Source: Candidatus Lachnoclostridium avicola (GTDB lineage Bacteria; Bacillota; Clostridia; Lachnospirales; Lachnospiraceae). Taken from it: 64,000 nt of DNA. Below the pieces are notes generated by a model. It was not told the DNA's origin, searched no databases, and saw nothing but the letters and a program-made list of their open reading frames with translations. Below, piece after piece: positions 16,967 to 25,329 of this stretch. The stretch covers positions 1-64,000 of the forward strand of contig DXFM01000052.1 in assembly GCA_019114465.1 (NCBI GenBank). The letters run 5' to 3'. The first letter of the stretch is position 1. Every line of letters begins with the position of its first letter. A program made the position numbers and the translations under genes.

Positions 16967-17740
16967 TCAGTTTCCGCACTCCACGCTGATTTCATTGAAC
17001 AGAGCCAGAAGATCTTCCGTCTGGGTCTCCTTCTTCCGCTCCCCGGATTTGTCCAGGATCACTTTGCCCTGGTGCATCATCAGCAGACGGTTTCCGTAGT
17101 CCGCCGCGTACCGGAGATTGTGGGTGACCATGATGGTGGTCAGCTTTTTTTCCTCCACGATTTTTCCCGTCAGCTCCATGATGGTTTCCGCTGTTTTCGG
17201 GTCCAGGGCGGCGGTGTGCTCGTCCAGGATCAGGAATTCAATGGGGGTCATGGTGGACATGAGCAGGGCCATGGCCTGACGCTGTCCGCCGGAGAGAACT
17301 CCCACTTTCACGTCCAGCTTGTCCTCCAGACCCAGTCCCAGAATCTTTAAATTTTCCCGGTAGTAGTCGATCCGCTTCCGGTCCGTTCCCGGGCGGAGGT
17401 TGAAGGATTTTCCCTTTGTGTCCGCCATGGACATATTTTCCAGGATGGTCATGTTGGGACAGGTGCCCATGGCGGGATTCTGGTAAACCCTGCCGATGGC
17501 GCGCAGCCGTCTGTGCTCCGGCATCCGGGTGATGTCCTTTCCTCCGATGGAGATCTGCCCGCTGTCCACGGGAATGCTGCCGCAGATGATATTCAGCATG
17601 GAAGTTTTTCCGGAACCGTTGCTGCCCACCACGGACACAAATTCCCCGTCTCCGATGGTCAGGCTAAAGTCCTCAAACAGGCACATTTCATTGACGGTGC
17701 CCTGATTGTAATATTTATTGATATGCTTTAACTCCAGCAT
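16967..17740 (-). CDS. ABC transporter ATP-binding protein, tryptophan uptake
   Basis: A 257-residue ATPase of the unusual permease/substrate-binding ABC family with ABC-sub-bind lipoproteins (TrpXYZ type). It has Walker A GSNGSGKT at 39-46, signature LSGGQRQAM, Walker B LILDEHTAALD and the switch His in MVTHN. The start is 1 bp from the permease stop; GGGGG lies upstream. It is the last gene of the T-box-controlled operon, whose UGG specifier points to tryptophan. The function rests on the T-box plus family; the ATPase itself is not diagnostic. Confidence 0.9.
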   Translation of the reverse strand: MLELKHINKYYNQGTVNEMCLFEDFSLTIGDGEFVSVVGSNGSGKTSMLNIICGSIPVDSGQISIGGKDITRMPEHRRLRAIGRVYQNPAMGTCPNMTILENMSMADTKGKSFNLRPGTDRKRIDYYRENLKILGLGLEDKLDVKVGVLSGGQRQAMALLMSTMTPIEFLILDEHTAALDPKTAETIMELTGKIVEEKKLTTIMVTHNLRYAADYGNRLLMMHQGKVILDKSGERKKETQTEDLLALFNEISVECGN

Positions 17741-17741
17741 A

Positions 17742-18623
17742 TTAGACAGCCCCCTTTCTTCTGGTCTGGTTGCTGAGCACCAGAATGATTAAAAACAGCG
17801 CCGCTGTCAGGAACTTCATGTAGGAGGTGGGGAAAATGCCCAACGCCATGGCGGCCGCGATGCAGGCCTTGTAGAGTACGCTTCCGATGATCACCGCCGT
17901 GGTGGTCTTCATGAAAGAGGCCCGCCGAAACAGCTTTGTGCCGATGATAACGCTGGCCAGGCCGATGACCATGGATCCCGTTCCGGTGGAGATCTCGAAA
18001 AACCCCTGCTTCTGGCAGTAAATGCTTCCCGAAAGGGCCACCAGGCCGTTGGCCAGGGCCAGGCCGATGATCTTCACGGTTCCCTTGTCCTTTGCCAGGG
18101 AGGTGACTAAGGTGTCGTTGTCGCCGGCGGCCCGGAGCAGATACCCGGACCTGGTTTTTAGGTAAGCGTCCAGAAGGAGCTTTACCAGAATGACGGCGAT
18201 GAGGGAGATGATCACCACCGTAAAATCCCCCGCCGGGGAGGCCCAGAGGGGAGCGGTGAGGGAATTGTCAAATATGGTGGAGCTGCCGAAGAACGCCAGG
18301 TTGGCGCCTCCGGCGATCTGCAGGTTGATGGAGTAGAGGCCGGTCATCACGATGATACCGGACAGAAGGTCCACCACCTTCAGCTTGACGTGAATCAGCC
18401 CCGTGACCGTGCCGGCCAGCACCCCGCCCAGAAAGGAGACGCACAGGGCGGCTGGAGCGGGGAGGCCGGCCACCAGCATCGCCGCTGTGACCGCCGATCC
18501 CAGGGGAAAGGTGCTGTCCACGGACAGATCGGGAAAATCCAGGATGGAGTAGGTGATGTAGACCCCCAGAGCCAGGATGGCATAGATAAGACCTTCTTCT
18601 AAAATACCCAGTAAAATGGACAT
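17742..18623 (-). CDS. ABC transporter permease, tryptophan uptake
   Basis: A 293-residue inner-membrane protein with about eight to nine helices, belonging to the branched-chain-type permease family that partners ABC-sub-bind lipoproteins. The sequence starts MSILLGILEEGLIYAILALG, and GGAGG is eight bases upstream of ATG 18623. It is separated by 26 bp from the lipoprotein gene and by 1 bp from the ATPase gene. One permease gene is present, so a homodimer is expected. Confidence 0.9.
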   Translation of the reverse strand: MSILLGILEEGLIYAILALGVYITYSILDFPDLSVDSTFPLGSAVTAAMLVAGLPAPAALCVSFLGGVLAGTVTGLIHVKLKVVDLLSGIIVMTGLYSINLQIAGGANLAFFGSSTIFDNSLTAPLWASPAGDFTVVIISLIAVILVKLLLDAYLKTRSGYLLRAAGDNDTLVTSLAKDKGTVKIIGLALANGLVALSGSIYCQKQGFFEISTGTGSMVIGLASVIIGTKLFRRASFMKTTTAVIIGSVLYKACIAAAMALGIFPTSYMKFLTAALFLIILVLSNQTRRKGAV

Positions 18624-18649
18624 GTGACTGACCTCCGTAACTATGATGA

Positions 18650-19738
18650 TTATGAATTGGAATCTCCGATGGAGTCGAACATCTGGGCAGCGGAGCTTAC
18701 CAGATCCTCCGGAAGGGTGATTCCCAGATTGTCCGCCACGGCGCTGTTGCCGTAGAAGGACGCTTCCTCAATGACTTCGTAGGGCATCTCAGAGGCCTTA
18801 GCCTCGCCCTTTAACACCTGGGCGGCCATCCGTCCGGTCTGCTTTCCCAGTTCAACGTAGTCTAAGCCCATGGAGGCCAGGCAGCCGATGCGAACCTGCT
18901 CGATCTCGCTTCCGAACACAGGGATTCCCTTGCTGTTGGCCTTGTTCAGGATGATGGGAAGGGAGCTGACCACAGTGTTGTCTGTCAGGTTGTTCAAGCA
19001 GTCCACCTGGGTGAGGAGATTGTCCGCCGCCAGGGGAATGTCCGCCGCGGTGGAGATGCCGCTCTCGATGATCTCAAAGCCGTATTCCGGGGCCGCTTCC
19101 TTATATTCTTCCAGAGTGGACTGGGAGTTGACCTCGCTGGTGCTGTACATGATGCCGATGGTCTTCGCGTCGGGAAGGATCTGGCGGATCATCTGGAGCT
19201 GTTCCTCCACCGGCAGCTTGTCGCTGGTGCCGGTGATATTTCCCGCAGGCATTTTGTCCTCTGTGGCCAGCTGGGCGATCACCGGATCGGTGACGGCGGT
19301 GTAGATCACGGGAACGTCCGTCCGCTTGGTGGCGCCGTAGGCCGTCTGGGCCATGGGGGTGGCGATGGCGCAGATCATATCCACATTCTGGGACAGGAAG
19401 TTGCTGATGATCTGAGTGCCCATGCCTCCGTCCCCGTTGGCGTTCTCATAGAGGACGGTCAGGTTCTTTCCCTCCTCGATGCCTTCCTCTGCCAGTCCCT
19501 GGAGGAATCCCTCCCGGCAGTTGTCTAAGGAGCCGTGGACGGCGTACTGGCCGATGCCGATGGTGTAGGAAGCCTCATCCTGGGAGGCTGCCTGGGAGGA
19601 CTCCTGGGAGGAGGTCTCCTGGGCAGAGGAGGCTGTCTGAGACTGGGTCCCGGTGCCGGTCTGGCTGTTTCCTCCGCACCCTGCGGCGGCAGCGGCAGCA
19701 GCGATTATCATAAGGGTTGCAGCGATTTTCTTTTTCAT
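18650..19738 (-). CDS. ABC transporter substrate-binding lipoprotein (TrpX-like)
   Basis: A 362-residue lipoprotein of the ABC-sub-bind (DUF534) family. Signal peptide MKKKIAATLMIIAAAAAAAG ends in a lipobox with lipid-attached Cys (AAGCGG). A Ser/Gln/Thr-rich linker of about 35 residues follows, then the ligand domain from YTIGIGQYAVH. ATG 19738 is preferred over two upstream in-frame ATGs because GGAGG lies 7 bp upstream of it and abuts 19744. The family includes tryptophan and tyrosine binders. The upstream T-box with specifier UGG favours tryptophan. Confidence 0.92.
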   Translation of the reverse strand: MKKKIAATLMIIAAAAAAAGCGGNSQTGTGTQSQTASSAQETSSQESSQAASQDEASYTIGIGQYAVHGSLDNCREGFLQGLAEEGIEEGKNLTVLYENANGDGGMGTQIISNFLSQNVDMICAIATPMAQTAYGATKRTDVPVIYTAVTDPVIAQLATEDKMPAGNITGTSDKLPVEEQLQMIRQILPDAKTIGIMYSTSEVNSQSTLEEYKEAAPEYGFEIIESGISTAADIPLAADNLLTQVDCLNNLTDNTVVSSLPIILNKANSKGIPVFGSEIEQVRIGCLASMGLDYVELGKQTGRMAAQVLKGEAKASEMPYEVIEEASFYGNSAVADNLGITLPEDLVSSAAQMFDSIGDSNS

Positions 19739-19858
19739 AATCATACCTCCATCTGAAATTTTCATTTTTGTGAACTCCCATGTCCGCTGACGCGGACCCC
19801 GCGAACCGTGAAAGCTCCGGACCGCTTCATTTCACAGGAACGAAGTGTTCTGTGAAAT
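19739..19858 (-). other. Post-terminator leader with two extra hairpins
   Basis: Between the T-box terminator and the lipoprotein start there are 120 nt holding two stem-loops: ATTTCACAG/CTGTGAAAT (arms 19829-19837 and 19850-19858, immediately after the terminator T-run) and GTCCGC/GCGGAC (19782-19787 and 19792-19797). The first is a nine-base perfect stem. No open reading frame of note is present. Together with the T-box this fills the 520-bp gap between the transporter operon and the hydrolase gene. Confidence 0.6.
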
Positions 19859-20125
19859 AAAAAAGTCCCAGGCATAATCACTTATGCCTGAGACGAATCA
19901 ACCAATCCGCGGTACCACTCAAACTTGACTGTAAAGTCCACTTCACTCATATACTAACATATATGCCGCCTGGATAACGGTTGCGGTCTCCGTCGGTCCC
20001 TACTGTCAGTTCAGGGCCGCCCTCGAAAGTCCATTCAGCAAGCCACGCCATACCGTGCTCCCACCTGCGCACAGCTCTCTGGGATTTTGTGAAAATGCCT
20101 ACTCCTCTTTCTCATCGGTTTGCCT
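19859..20125 (-). ncRNA. T-box leader responding to uncharged tRNA-Trp
   Basis: Read on the minus strand, stem I begins near 20120 with GATGAGAAAGAGGAGTAGG and has the distal AGAGAGCTGTG loop. The specifier region GAATGGACTTTCGAGGGC places codon UGG (tryptophan) at 20033-20031. The conserved T-box sequence AGTGGTACCGCGG is at 19919-19907, and a terminator GTCTCAGGCATAA/TTATGCCTGGGAC with a run of six T (19893-19859) follows. Uncharged tRNA-Trp should stabilise the antiterminator and switch on the downstream ABC transporter. The element is classic in architecture; only the TGGTACC flank departs slightly from the usual AGGGTGGNACCGCG. Confidence 0.93.
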
Positions 20126-20139
20126 GTATGTTTTTATAA

Positions 20140-20168
20140 ATCCTAATACGGAACGGAAGGTTTGTCAA
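20140..20168 (-). promoter_or_regulatory. Promoter of the T-box/tryptophan transporter operon
   Basis: On the minus strand, a perfect -35 TTGACA (20168-20163) and -10 TAGGAT (20145-20140) are 17 bp apart, just upstream of the T-box stem I. Confidence 0.75.
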
Positions 20169-20185
20169 CCGTTTTTTGAATTTTC

Positions 20186-20214
20186 TTGAAGGGAAATGCA
20201 GGCTGTGCTAGAAT
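20186..20214 (+). promoter_or_regulatory. Sigma-A promoter of the cysteine hydrolase gene
   Basis: TTGAAG (20186-20191) and TAGAAT (20209-20214) are spaced 17 bp, 45 bp before the GTG start. It is divergent from the T-box promoter, with the two -35 elements about 20 bp apart. Confidence 0.7.
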
Positions 20215-20258
20215 AGGAACGGAAAAAACGGCAACACTTAAGAAAAAGGAGAATGCTT

Positions 20259-20780
20259 GTGAAACGCTTATTGGTAGTAGTGGATATGCAGAATGATTTT
20301 ATAGACGGTTCCCTGGGAACCCCGGAAGCCAGAGCCATCGTGGAGCCGGTGGCGGAGAAGATCCGGGCCTATGAGGCGGACCGGGAGGGGAAAGTGGTAT
20401 TCACCCTGGACACCCATTTTGAAAATTATCTGGACACCCTGGAGGGGAAAAAGCTCCCGGTTCCCCACTGTCTGAAGGACACGGAGGGCTGGAAGCTTCA
20501 TCCTCTGCTGGAGCAGTTTCCGGGAAAGCGGTATGAGAAATCCACCTTCGGATGCGTGGCCATGGCCAGGGACCTGGAAAAGTGCGAGTATGAGAGCATC
20601 GAGTTTGTGGGGCTCTGCACCGATATCTGCGTCATCGCCAACGCCCTGATCATGAGAACGGAATTTCCCGGCACCCCCATCACCGTAGATGCCTCCTGCT
20701 GTGCCGGAGTCACTCCCCAGAGCCATAAAAACGCCCTGGAGGCCATGAAAATGTGCCAGATCGACGTGGTGGGAGAGTAA
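20259..20780 (+). CDS. Isochorismatase-superfamily cysteine hydrolase (nicotinamidase-like)
   Basis: A 173-residue cytosolic hydrolase. The catalytic triad pattern is visible: Asp in VVVDMQNDF, Lys in HCLKDTEGW and Cys in GLCTDICV, with a cis-peptide-type region before it. Nicotinamidase (nicotinamide to nicotinate for NAD salvage) is the closest guess by size and motifs, but related amidases share them. I chose GTG 20259 because AAGGAG (20246-20251) is spaced 7 bp from it and only 1 bp from ATG 20253. It has its own promoter. It has no obvious link to its tryptophan or citrate neighbours, though tryptophan can feed NAD in some organisms. Confidence 0.85.
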   Translation: MKRLLVVVDMQNDFIDGSLGTPEARAIVEPVAEKIRAYEADREGKVVFTLDTHFENYLDTLEGKKLPVPHCLKDTEGWKLHPLLEQFPGKRYEKSTFGCVAMARDLEKCEYESIEFVGLCTDICVIANALIMRTEFPGTPITVDASCCAGVTPQSHKNALEAMKMCQIDVVGE

Positions 20781-20823
20781 CCGCCGGGCCAATACAGGCT
20801 GGGGCCAATGGCCGGTGCAGCGG

Positions 20824-21759
20824 TCAGAACAGAGGATCCTCCCGGCAGATCTGGCGCACCGTGTTCAGAAACTGTTCCCCGGCCCGGGAGAGGTAGGAAT
20901 CCCTGGCCGTGGCGATGCACAGTTCCCAGAAGGCTCCGTAGGATTCCGGAATGGAGAAGTAGTCCGGCCGGGTGGAGAGCGAAGTGATGGCGGCGTACTG
21001 CTTCGGGAGAAGGGTGATGCCCATCCCCTCGGCGCAGAGCAGCTGGATGGTCTCAAAGCTCTTTAAGGACAGGAGAATATCCGGCTGGCTGATGCCGGCC
21101 TTTGCCAGCAGGGCGTCGGCGATCTGGCGGATCCTCTGGCCCCGGCGCACCATGAGAAGCGGCTGGCCCTGTAAATGGATCAGGTCCAGCTCCCGGTATT
21201 CCCCCTTCCCCGGGCGGGAGAAACGGCCCACCGGGTGGCCCTGGGGGGCCACCACAAGGAAGGGATCCCTGGAGAGAAGCTCATAAAAGAGCCCGGAACC
21301 GGACTCCTCCGGGGGAGCGTGCATGATGGCGAAATCCAGATCCCGCCTGGCCAGGCGTTCCTCCAGCCCATCGGAGGTATCTTCCGTCACCATACACTCT
21401 ACTCCGGGGAATTGTCTGTGAAACCGGGGGAGAACCCGGGTGAGGACGCTGGTTCCCAGATGGCTGGTGATTCCCAGGTGGATTTTTCCCGTCTTTAAGT
21501 CATTGATGTCGCTGATCTCCCGCTCCAGGTCCTCGTACAGCGCCAGGATCCGCACCGCCGTCTGGTAGTACCGCTCCCCGGCGTAGGTGGGGATCAGTCC
21601 TGCGGGAGTCCGCTTGAACAGCTCTGTGCCCAGGTCGGATTCGATCCTCTTTACATACTGGCTCAGGGACGGCTGGGAGATAAACAGCTTTTTGGCCGCC
21701 TTTGAGATACTTTTCTCTTCTGTAATAGTCTTGATATAGCTCAGTTCTTTTTCTGTCAT
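20824..21759 (-). CDS. LysR-type transcriptional regulator, divergent from the aconitase-family hydratase
   Basis: A 311-residue regulator with an N-terminal winged HTH (SISKAAKKLFISQPSLSQYV, about 17-36) and a LysR substrate-binding domain at about 88-300. Its gene is divergent from the hydratase gene with a 159-bp intergenic region that holds two palindromes, the classic LysR arrangement. It most likely regulates the hydratase in response to a tricarboxylate-type effector; this is inferred from position only. It is related in the HTH to the LysR part of the LysR-CitX fusion but has no extra C-terminal domain. Confidence 0.92.
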   Translation of the reverse strand: MTEKELSYIKTITEEKSISKAAKKLFISQPSLSQYVKRIESDLGTELFKRTPAGLIPTYAGERYYQTAVRILALYEDLEREISDINDLKTGKIHLGITSHLGTSVLTRVLPRFHRQFPGVECMVTEDTSDGLEERLARRDLDFAIMHAPPEESGSGLFYELLSRDPFLVVAPQGHPVGRFSRPGKGEYRELDLIHLQGQPLLMVRRGQRIRQIADALLAKAGISQPDILLSLKSFETIQLLCAEGMGITLLPKQYAAITSLSTRPDYFSIPESYGAFWELCIATARDSYLSRAGEQFLNTVRQICREDPLF

Positions 21760-21784
21760 CCATTCACCCCTATACTTAAAATCC

Positions 21785-21802
21785 TATATGGGACATCATA
21801 TA
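21785..21802. promoter_or_regulatory. Inverted repeat upstream of the hydratase promoter
   Basis: TATATG (21785-21790) and CATATA (21797-21802) are inverted arms with a 6-bp spacer. The site is 26 bp from the LysR start and about 35 bp upstream of the second palindrome, so the two may be recognition and activation sites of the LysR protein. Confidence 0.4.
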
Positions 21803-21810
21803 TATAGTAT

Positions 21811-21839
21811 TTGCCTTATATATACAATAATTGTATAAT
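21811..21839 (+). promoter_or_regulatory. Hydratase promoter overlapped by a T-N11-A palindrome
   Basis: TTGCCT (21811-21816) and TATAAT (21834-21839) are 17 bp apart. The 17-bp palindrome TATACAATAATTGTATA (21821-21837) fills most of the spacer and part of the -10; its core TACAATAATTGTA fits T-N11-A. A LysR protein bound there would contact RNA polymerase directly. Confidence 0.65.
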
Positions 21840-21918
21840 AAAGTCAACAAAAAAGAAAAGGGATTGCCCGAAAAAGAGGGGAATATACCCAAATGTTCTG
21901 TCAAGCGGAGGTATGAGA

Positions 21919-24222
21919 ATGGTTCAATTGTATGAGGGCGGAGCTTACTTGGTAAACCAGACGGAACTGGTTCCGGAAGCAGAAGCGGCAAAAGTGGAAC
22001 AGATGACAGGAAAGAAGGTCACAAAGGAAGAGGCGAAGAAGGGAACCATCGCCTACTCCATTCTGAAGGCCCACAACACATCCGGCAATATGGAGAAGCT
22101 GCAGATCAAATTTGATGCGCTGACTTCCCACGATATCACCTTTGTGGGAATCGTGCAGACGGCAAAGGCGTCCGGAATGGAGAAATTCCCCATTCCCTAC
22201 GTGCTCACCAACTGCCACAACTCCCTGTGCGCCGTGGGCGGCACCATCAACGAGGATGACCATATGTTCGGCCTTTCAGCGGCGAAGAAATACGGCGGCA
22301 TCTATGTACCGCCTCACATTGCGGTTATTCACCAGTACATGAGAGAAATGATGGCCGGCGGCGGAAAGATGATCCTGGGATCAGACAGCCACACCCGCTA
22401 CGGAGCCCTGGGCACCATGGCCATCGGAGAGGGCGGCGGAGAGCTGGTAAAACAGCTGCTCCAGGATACCTATGACATCACTTATCCCGGCGTGGTGGCC
22501 GTGTATCTGGACGGAGAGCCCCAGCCCGGCGTGGGGCCCCAGGACATCGCCCTGGCCATTATCGGCGCGGTGTTCAAAAAGGGATATGTGAAGAACAAGG
22601 TGATGGAGTTTGTCGGCCCTGGAATCTCCCACATGACCACCGACTACCGCAACGGCGTGGATGTGATGACCACGGAGACCACCTGCCTGTCCTCTGTGTG
22701 GAGAACGGATGAGGACACGAAGGCGTTTCTGACAGAGCACGGAAGAGGAGAGGACTTTAAGGAGTTAAATCCGGCGGATGTGGCCTACTATGACGGCGTG
22801 GTTTATGTGGATTTAAATACGGTGAAGCCCATGATCGCCCTTCCCTTCCATCCCAGCAATGCCTATGAGATCGACGAGCTGAACGCCAACCTGGAGGATA
22901 TTCTCCACGGCGTGGAGGAGGAAGCGAAGAAAGTGGCCGGCGGACGGGCTGACTTTACCCTGATGGACAAGATCCATAACGGAAAGCTGATGGTGCAGCA
23001 GGGTGTGATCGCCGGATGTGCCGGAGGCAACTACACCAACGTGATCGAGGCCTCCCACGCCTTAAAGGGAAGAAACTGCGGCTGCGGAGAGTTCTCTCTG
23101 TCCGTATATCCCTCCTCCCAGCCGGTGTTCCTGGATCTGGTGAAAAAGGGAGCCATCGCGGACCTGATGGAGGCGGGAGCCATCATCCGCACCGCGTTCT
23201 GCGGCCCCTGCTTCGGCGCTGGGGACACTCCCTGCAACAACGGCCTTTCCATCCGCCACACCACCAGGAACTTCCCCAACCGGGAAGGGTCCAAGCCGGG
23301 CAACGGACAGATGTCCGCAGTGGCCCTCATGGACGCCCGCTCCATCGCGGCGACGGCGGCCAACGGCGGCGTGCTCACCTCTGCCCAGGAGTTTGACTGC
23401 TGGGGCGACGTGCCGGCTTACCACTTTGACGATACGGTATACCAGAAGAGAGTATACTTCGGATATGGAAAGGGCGACGAGAACGCCAGCCTGGTATACG
23501 GTCCCAACATTAAGGACTGGCCGGAGATGACGGAACTGACAGACAACATTCTGTTAAAGGTCTGCTCCAAGATCATGGATCCGGTGACCACCACCGATGA
23601 GCTGATCCCCTCCGGGGAGACGTCCTCCTACCGCTCCAATCCCCTGGGCCTGGCAGAATTTGCCCTGTCCCGCCGGGATCCGGAATACGTGGGAAGAGCC
23701 AAAGAGGTGGACAAGGTGGAGAAGGCCCGGGAGGCGGGCACCTGCCCTGTCAAGGCTGCTCCGGAGCTTGAGGCGGTGTTTGAGAAGATCCGCACCATTC
23801 CTGGGCAGGAAAATGTGAAGGCGTCTGAGACCGAGATCGGCAGCATGATCTACGCCGTGAAGCCGGGAGACGGCTCTGCCAGAGAGCAGGCAGCCAGCTG
23901 CCAGCGGGTACTGGGCGGACTCGCCAACATCTGCCGGGAATACGCCACAAAGCGCTACCGTTCCAACGTGATGAACTGGGGAATGCTTCCCTTCCAGATG
24001 GAGGCGGAGCCGGAGTTTGAGGTGGGCGACTACATCTATGTGCCCGATATCCGCAGAATCCTGAAGGAAGGACCTGCAGACCGGATTCCTGCCTACGTGA
24101 TCGGAGATCAGGTAAAGGAGATCACCCTGTATCTGGCGGATATGACAGACAATGAAAAGGAGATCGTCATGGACGGCTGCCTGATCAATTTCAACCGGAA
24201 AAAGGCAAAAAAGCAGGCGTAA
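21919..24222 (+). CDS. Aconitase-superfamily hydratase (aconitate hydratase-like)
   Basis: A 767-residue Fe-S hydro-lyase with the aconitase domain order and a C-terminal swivel domain (about 600-767). Cluster region [15 protein letters not shown] is present, with [14 protein letters not shown] and [11 protein letters not shown] downstream. The first cluster-cysteine region reads [16 protein letters not shown] rather than the usual GSCTNS of canonical aconitases, so this is a divergent branch, possibly the YbhJ-like hydratases. ATG 21919 is spaced 7 bp from GGAGG, whereas 21913 abuts it. Divergent LysR control and proximity to citrate lyase genes suggest a tricarboxylate substrate (citrate, cis- or trans-aconitate or a related acid), not proven. 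Confidence 0.85.
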   Translation: MVQLYEGGAYLVNQTELVPEAEAAKVEQMTGKKVTKEEAKKGTIAYSILKAHNTSGNMEKLQIKFDALTSHDITFVGIVQTAKASGMEKFPIPYVLTNCHNSLCAVGGTINEDDHMFGLSAAKKYGGIYVPPHIAVIHQYMREMMAGGGKMILGSDSHTRYGALGTMAIGEGGGELVKQLLQDTYDITYPGVVAVYLDGEPQPGVGPQDIALAIIGAVFKKGYVKNKVMEFVGPGISHMTTDYRNGVDVMTTETTCLSSVWRTDEDTKAFLTEHGRGEDFKELNPADVAYYDGVVYVDLNTVKPMIALPFHPSNAYEIDELNANLEDILHGVEEEAKKVAGGRADFTLMDKIHNGKLMVQQGVIAGCAGGNYTNVIEASHALKGRNCGCGEFSLSVYPSSQPVFLDLVKKGAIADLMEAGAIIRTAFCGPCFGAGDTPCNNGLSIRHTTRNFPNREGSKPGNGQMSAVALMDARSIAATAANGGVLTSAQEFDCWGDVPAYHFDDTVYQKRVYFGYGKGDENASLVYGPNIKDWPEMTELTDNILLKVCSKIMDPVTTTDELIPSGETSSYRSNPLGLAEFALSRRDPEYVGRAKEVDKVEKAREAGTCPVKAAPELEAVFEKIRTIPGQENVKASETEIGSMIYAVKPGDGSAREQAASCQRVLGGLANICREYATKRYRSNVMNWGMLPFQMEAEPEFEVGDYIYVPDIRRILKEGPADRIPAYVIGDQVKEITLYLADMTDNEKEIVMDGCLINFNRKKAKKQA

Positions 24223-24247
24223 TGCCGGAATATGGATGTATAACAGC

Positions 24248-24286
24248 GGCGGCGGGAAGAGTTTTTTCTCTTCCCGCCGCCCTTTT
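24248..24286 (+). terminator. Terminator after the hydratase gene
   Basis: GGCGGCGGGAAGAG (24248-24261) pairs perfectly with CTCTTCCCGCCGCC (24268-24281) around a T6 loop and is followed by TTTTT. Confidence 0.95.
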
Positions 24287-24290
24287 TGTC

Positions 24291-24319
24291 TTGATAAATG
24301 GAGACAGCGCCGATATAAT
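24291..24319 (+). promoter_or_regulatory. Promoter of the AEC transporter gene
   Basis: TTGATA (24291-24296) and TATAAT (24314-24319) with a 17-bp spacer, placed directly after the hydratase terminator and 58 bp before the transporter start. Confidence 0.8.
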
Positions 24320-24377
24320 AAATAACGCTGATAAGTAATGAGAGTTATATAAGAAAAAAGACAGGGAGAGAACCAGT

Positions 24378-25295
24378 ATGATTAATTTCGGCAATATGTT
24401 TAATATGCAGGGCATGCTGTTCCTGCTCATGATCATCGGAGCAGTGCTCACATGGAAAAAAATTATCACCGCCGACGGGCAGAAACTGCTGACGGATCTG
24501 GTGATGGATGTGACTCTGCCGGCTTCCATCATTAAATCCTTCCAGATGGAGCTGAGCCGGGAGCTTCTGGAAAGCTGCCTGGAAATTTTCCTGGTGGCCA
24601 TTGCCATTCAAGTGGGAACCTTTCTTCTCAGCGCCCTGCTGTACCGGGGAATTTCGGATGAGAAGCACAGAAAAGTTCTCCAGTACGCCACCATCTGCTC
24701 CAACGCGGGAGTGCTGGGAAATCCCATTGCGGAGGGAATCTTCGGCAGCATGGGACTTCTCTACGCGTCCATTTACCTGATTCCCCAGAGAACCTTCATG
24801 TGGTCGGCAGGTCTTACCTATTTTACCAGATGTCCCAGCAAAAAGGAGCTGGCACGGAAGGTTCTGACCCATCCCTGCATTATCGCCGTGGCGTTCGGAA
24901 TGGTGCTTCTGATCACAGGAACCACCCTTCCCGGCTTTCTGGGTTCTACGGTCAACAGCATCGCAGGGGCCAACACGGCAGTCTCCATGATGCTCATCGG
25001 ATCTTTTCTGGTGGGAGTGAATGTAAAATCCATGTTTCAGAAGACCTTTTACTACTATAGCTTTGTCCGCCTGTTTCTGATCCCCTTTCTGGTGTTTGTG
25101 CCCTGCCGGCTTCTGGGACTGGATTCCATGGTGACCGGCGTGTCCACCATTCTGGCGGCCATGCCGGCGGCTAGTTCCACGGCGATTCTGGCGGCAAAGT
25201 ACGAATGCGACGAGGTGTTTGCGTCCAAATGCGTGGTGTTTACCACCGTTCTCTCCATGGTGACCATCCCGGTCTGGTGCCTGTTCCTGGCGTAA
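24378..25295 (+). CDS. AEC-family transporter (auxin efflux carrier-like; organic acid)
   Basis: A 305-residue membrane protein with about ten helices in the two-bundle arrangement of the AEC family. Members related to MleP, MdcF and malate or citrate permeases move carboxylates. The N-terminal half contains LLTDLVMDVTLPASIIKSF, and the middle NAGVLGNPIAEGIFG is typical of the family's glycine/proline cross-over. A dedicated promoter and the flanking hydratase and citC genes favour a di- or tricarboxylate cargo. Direction of transport and substrate are not deducible. Confidence 0.85.
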   Translation: MINFGNMFNMQGMLFLLMIIGAVLTWKKIITADGQKLLTDLVMDVTLPASIIKSFQMELSRELLESCLEIFLVAIAIQVGTFLLSALLYRGISDEKHRKVLQYATICSNAGVLGNPIAEGIFGSMGLLYASIYLIPQRTFMWSAGLTYFTRCPSKKELARKVLTHPCIIAVAFGMVLLITGTTLPGFLGSTVNSIAGANTAVSMMLIGSFLVGVNVKSMFQKTFYYYSFVRLFLIPFLVFVPCRLLGLDSMVTGVSTILAAMPAASSTAILAAKYECDEVFASKCVVFTTVLSMVTIPVWCLFLA

Positions 25296-25329
25296 GAGAG
25301 GTTCCGGTCCGGCGAGGGCAGAGCCGGCT

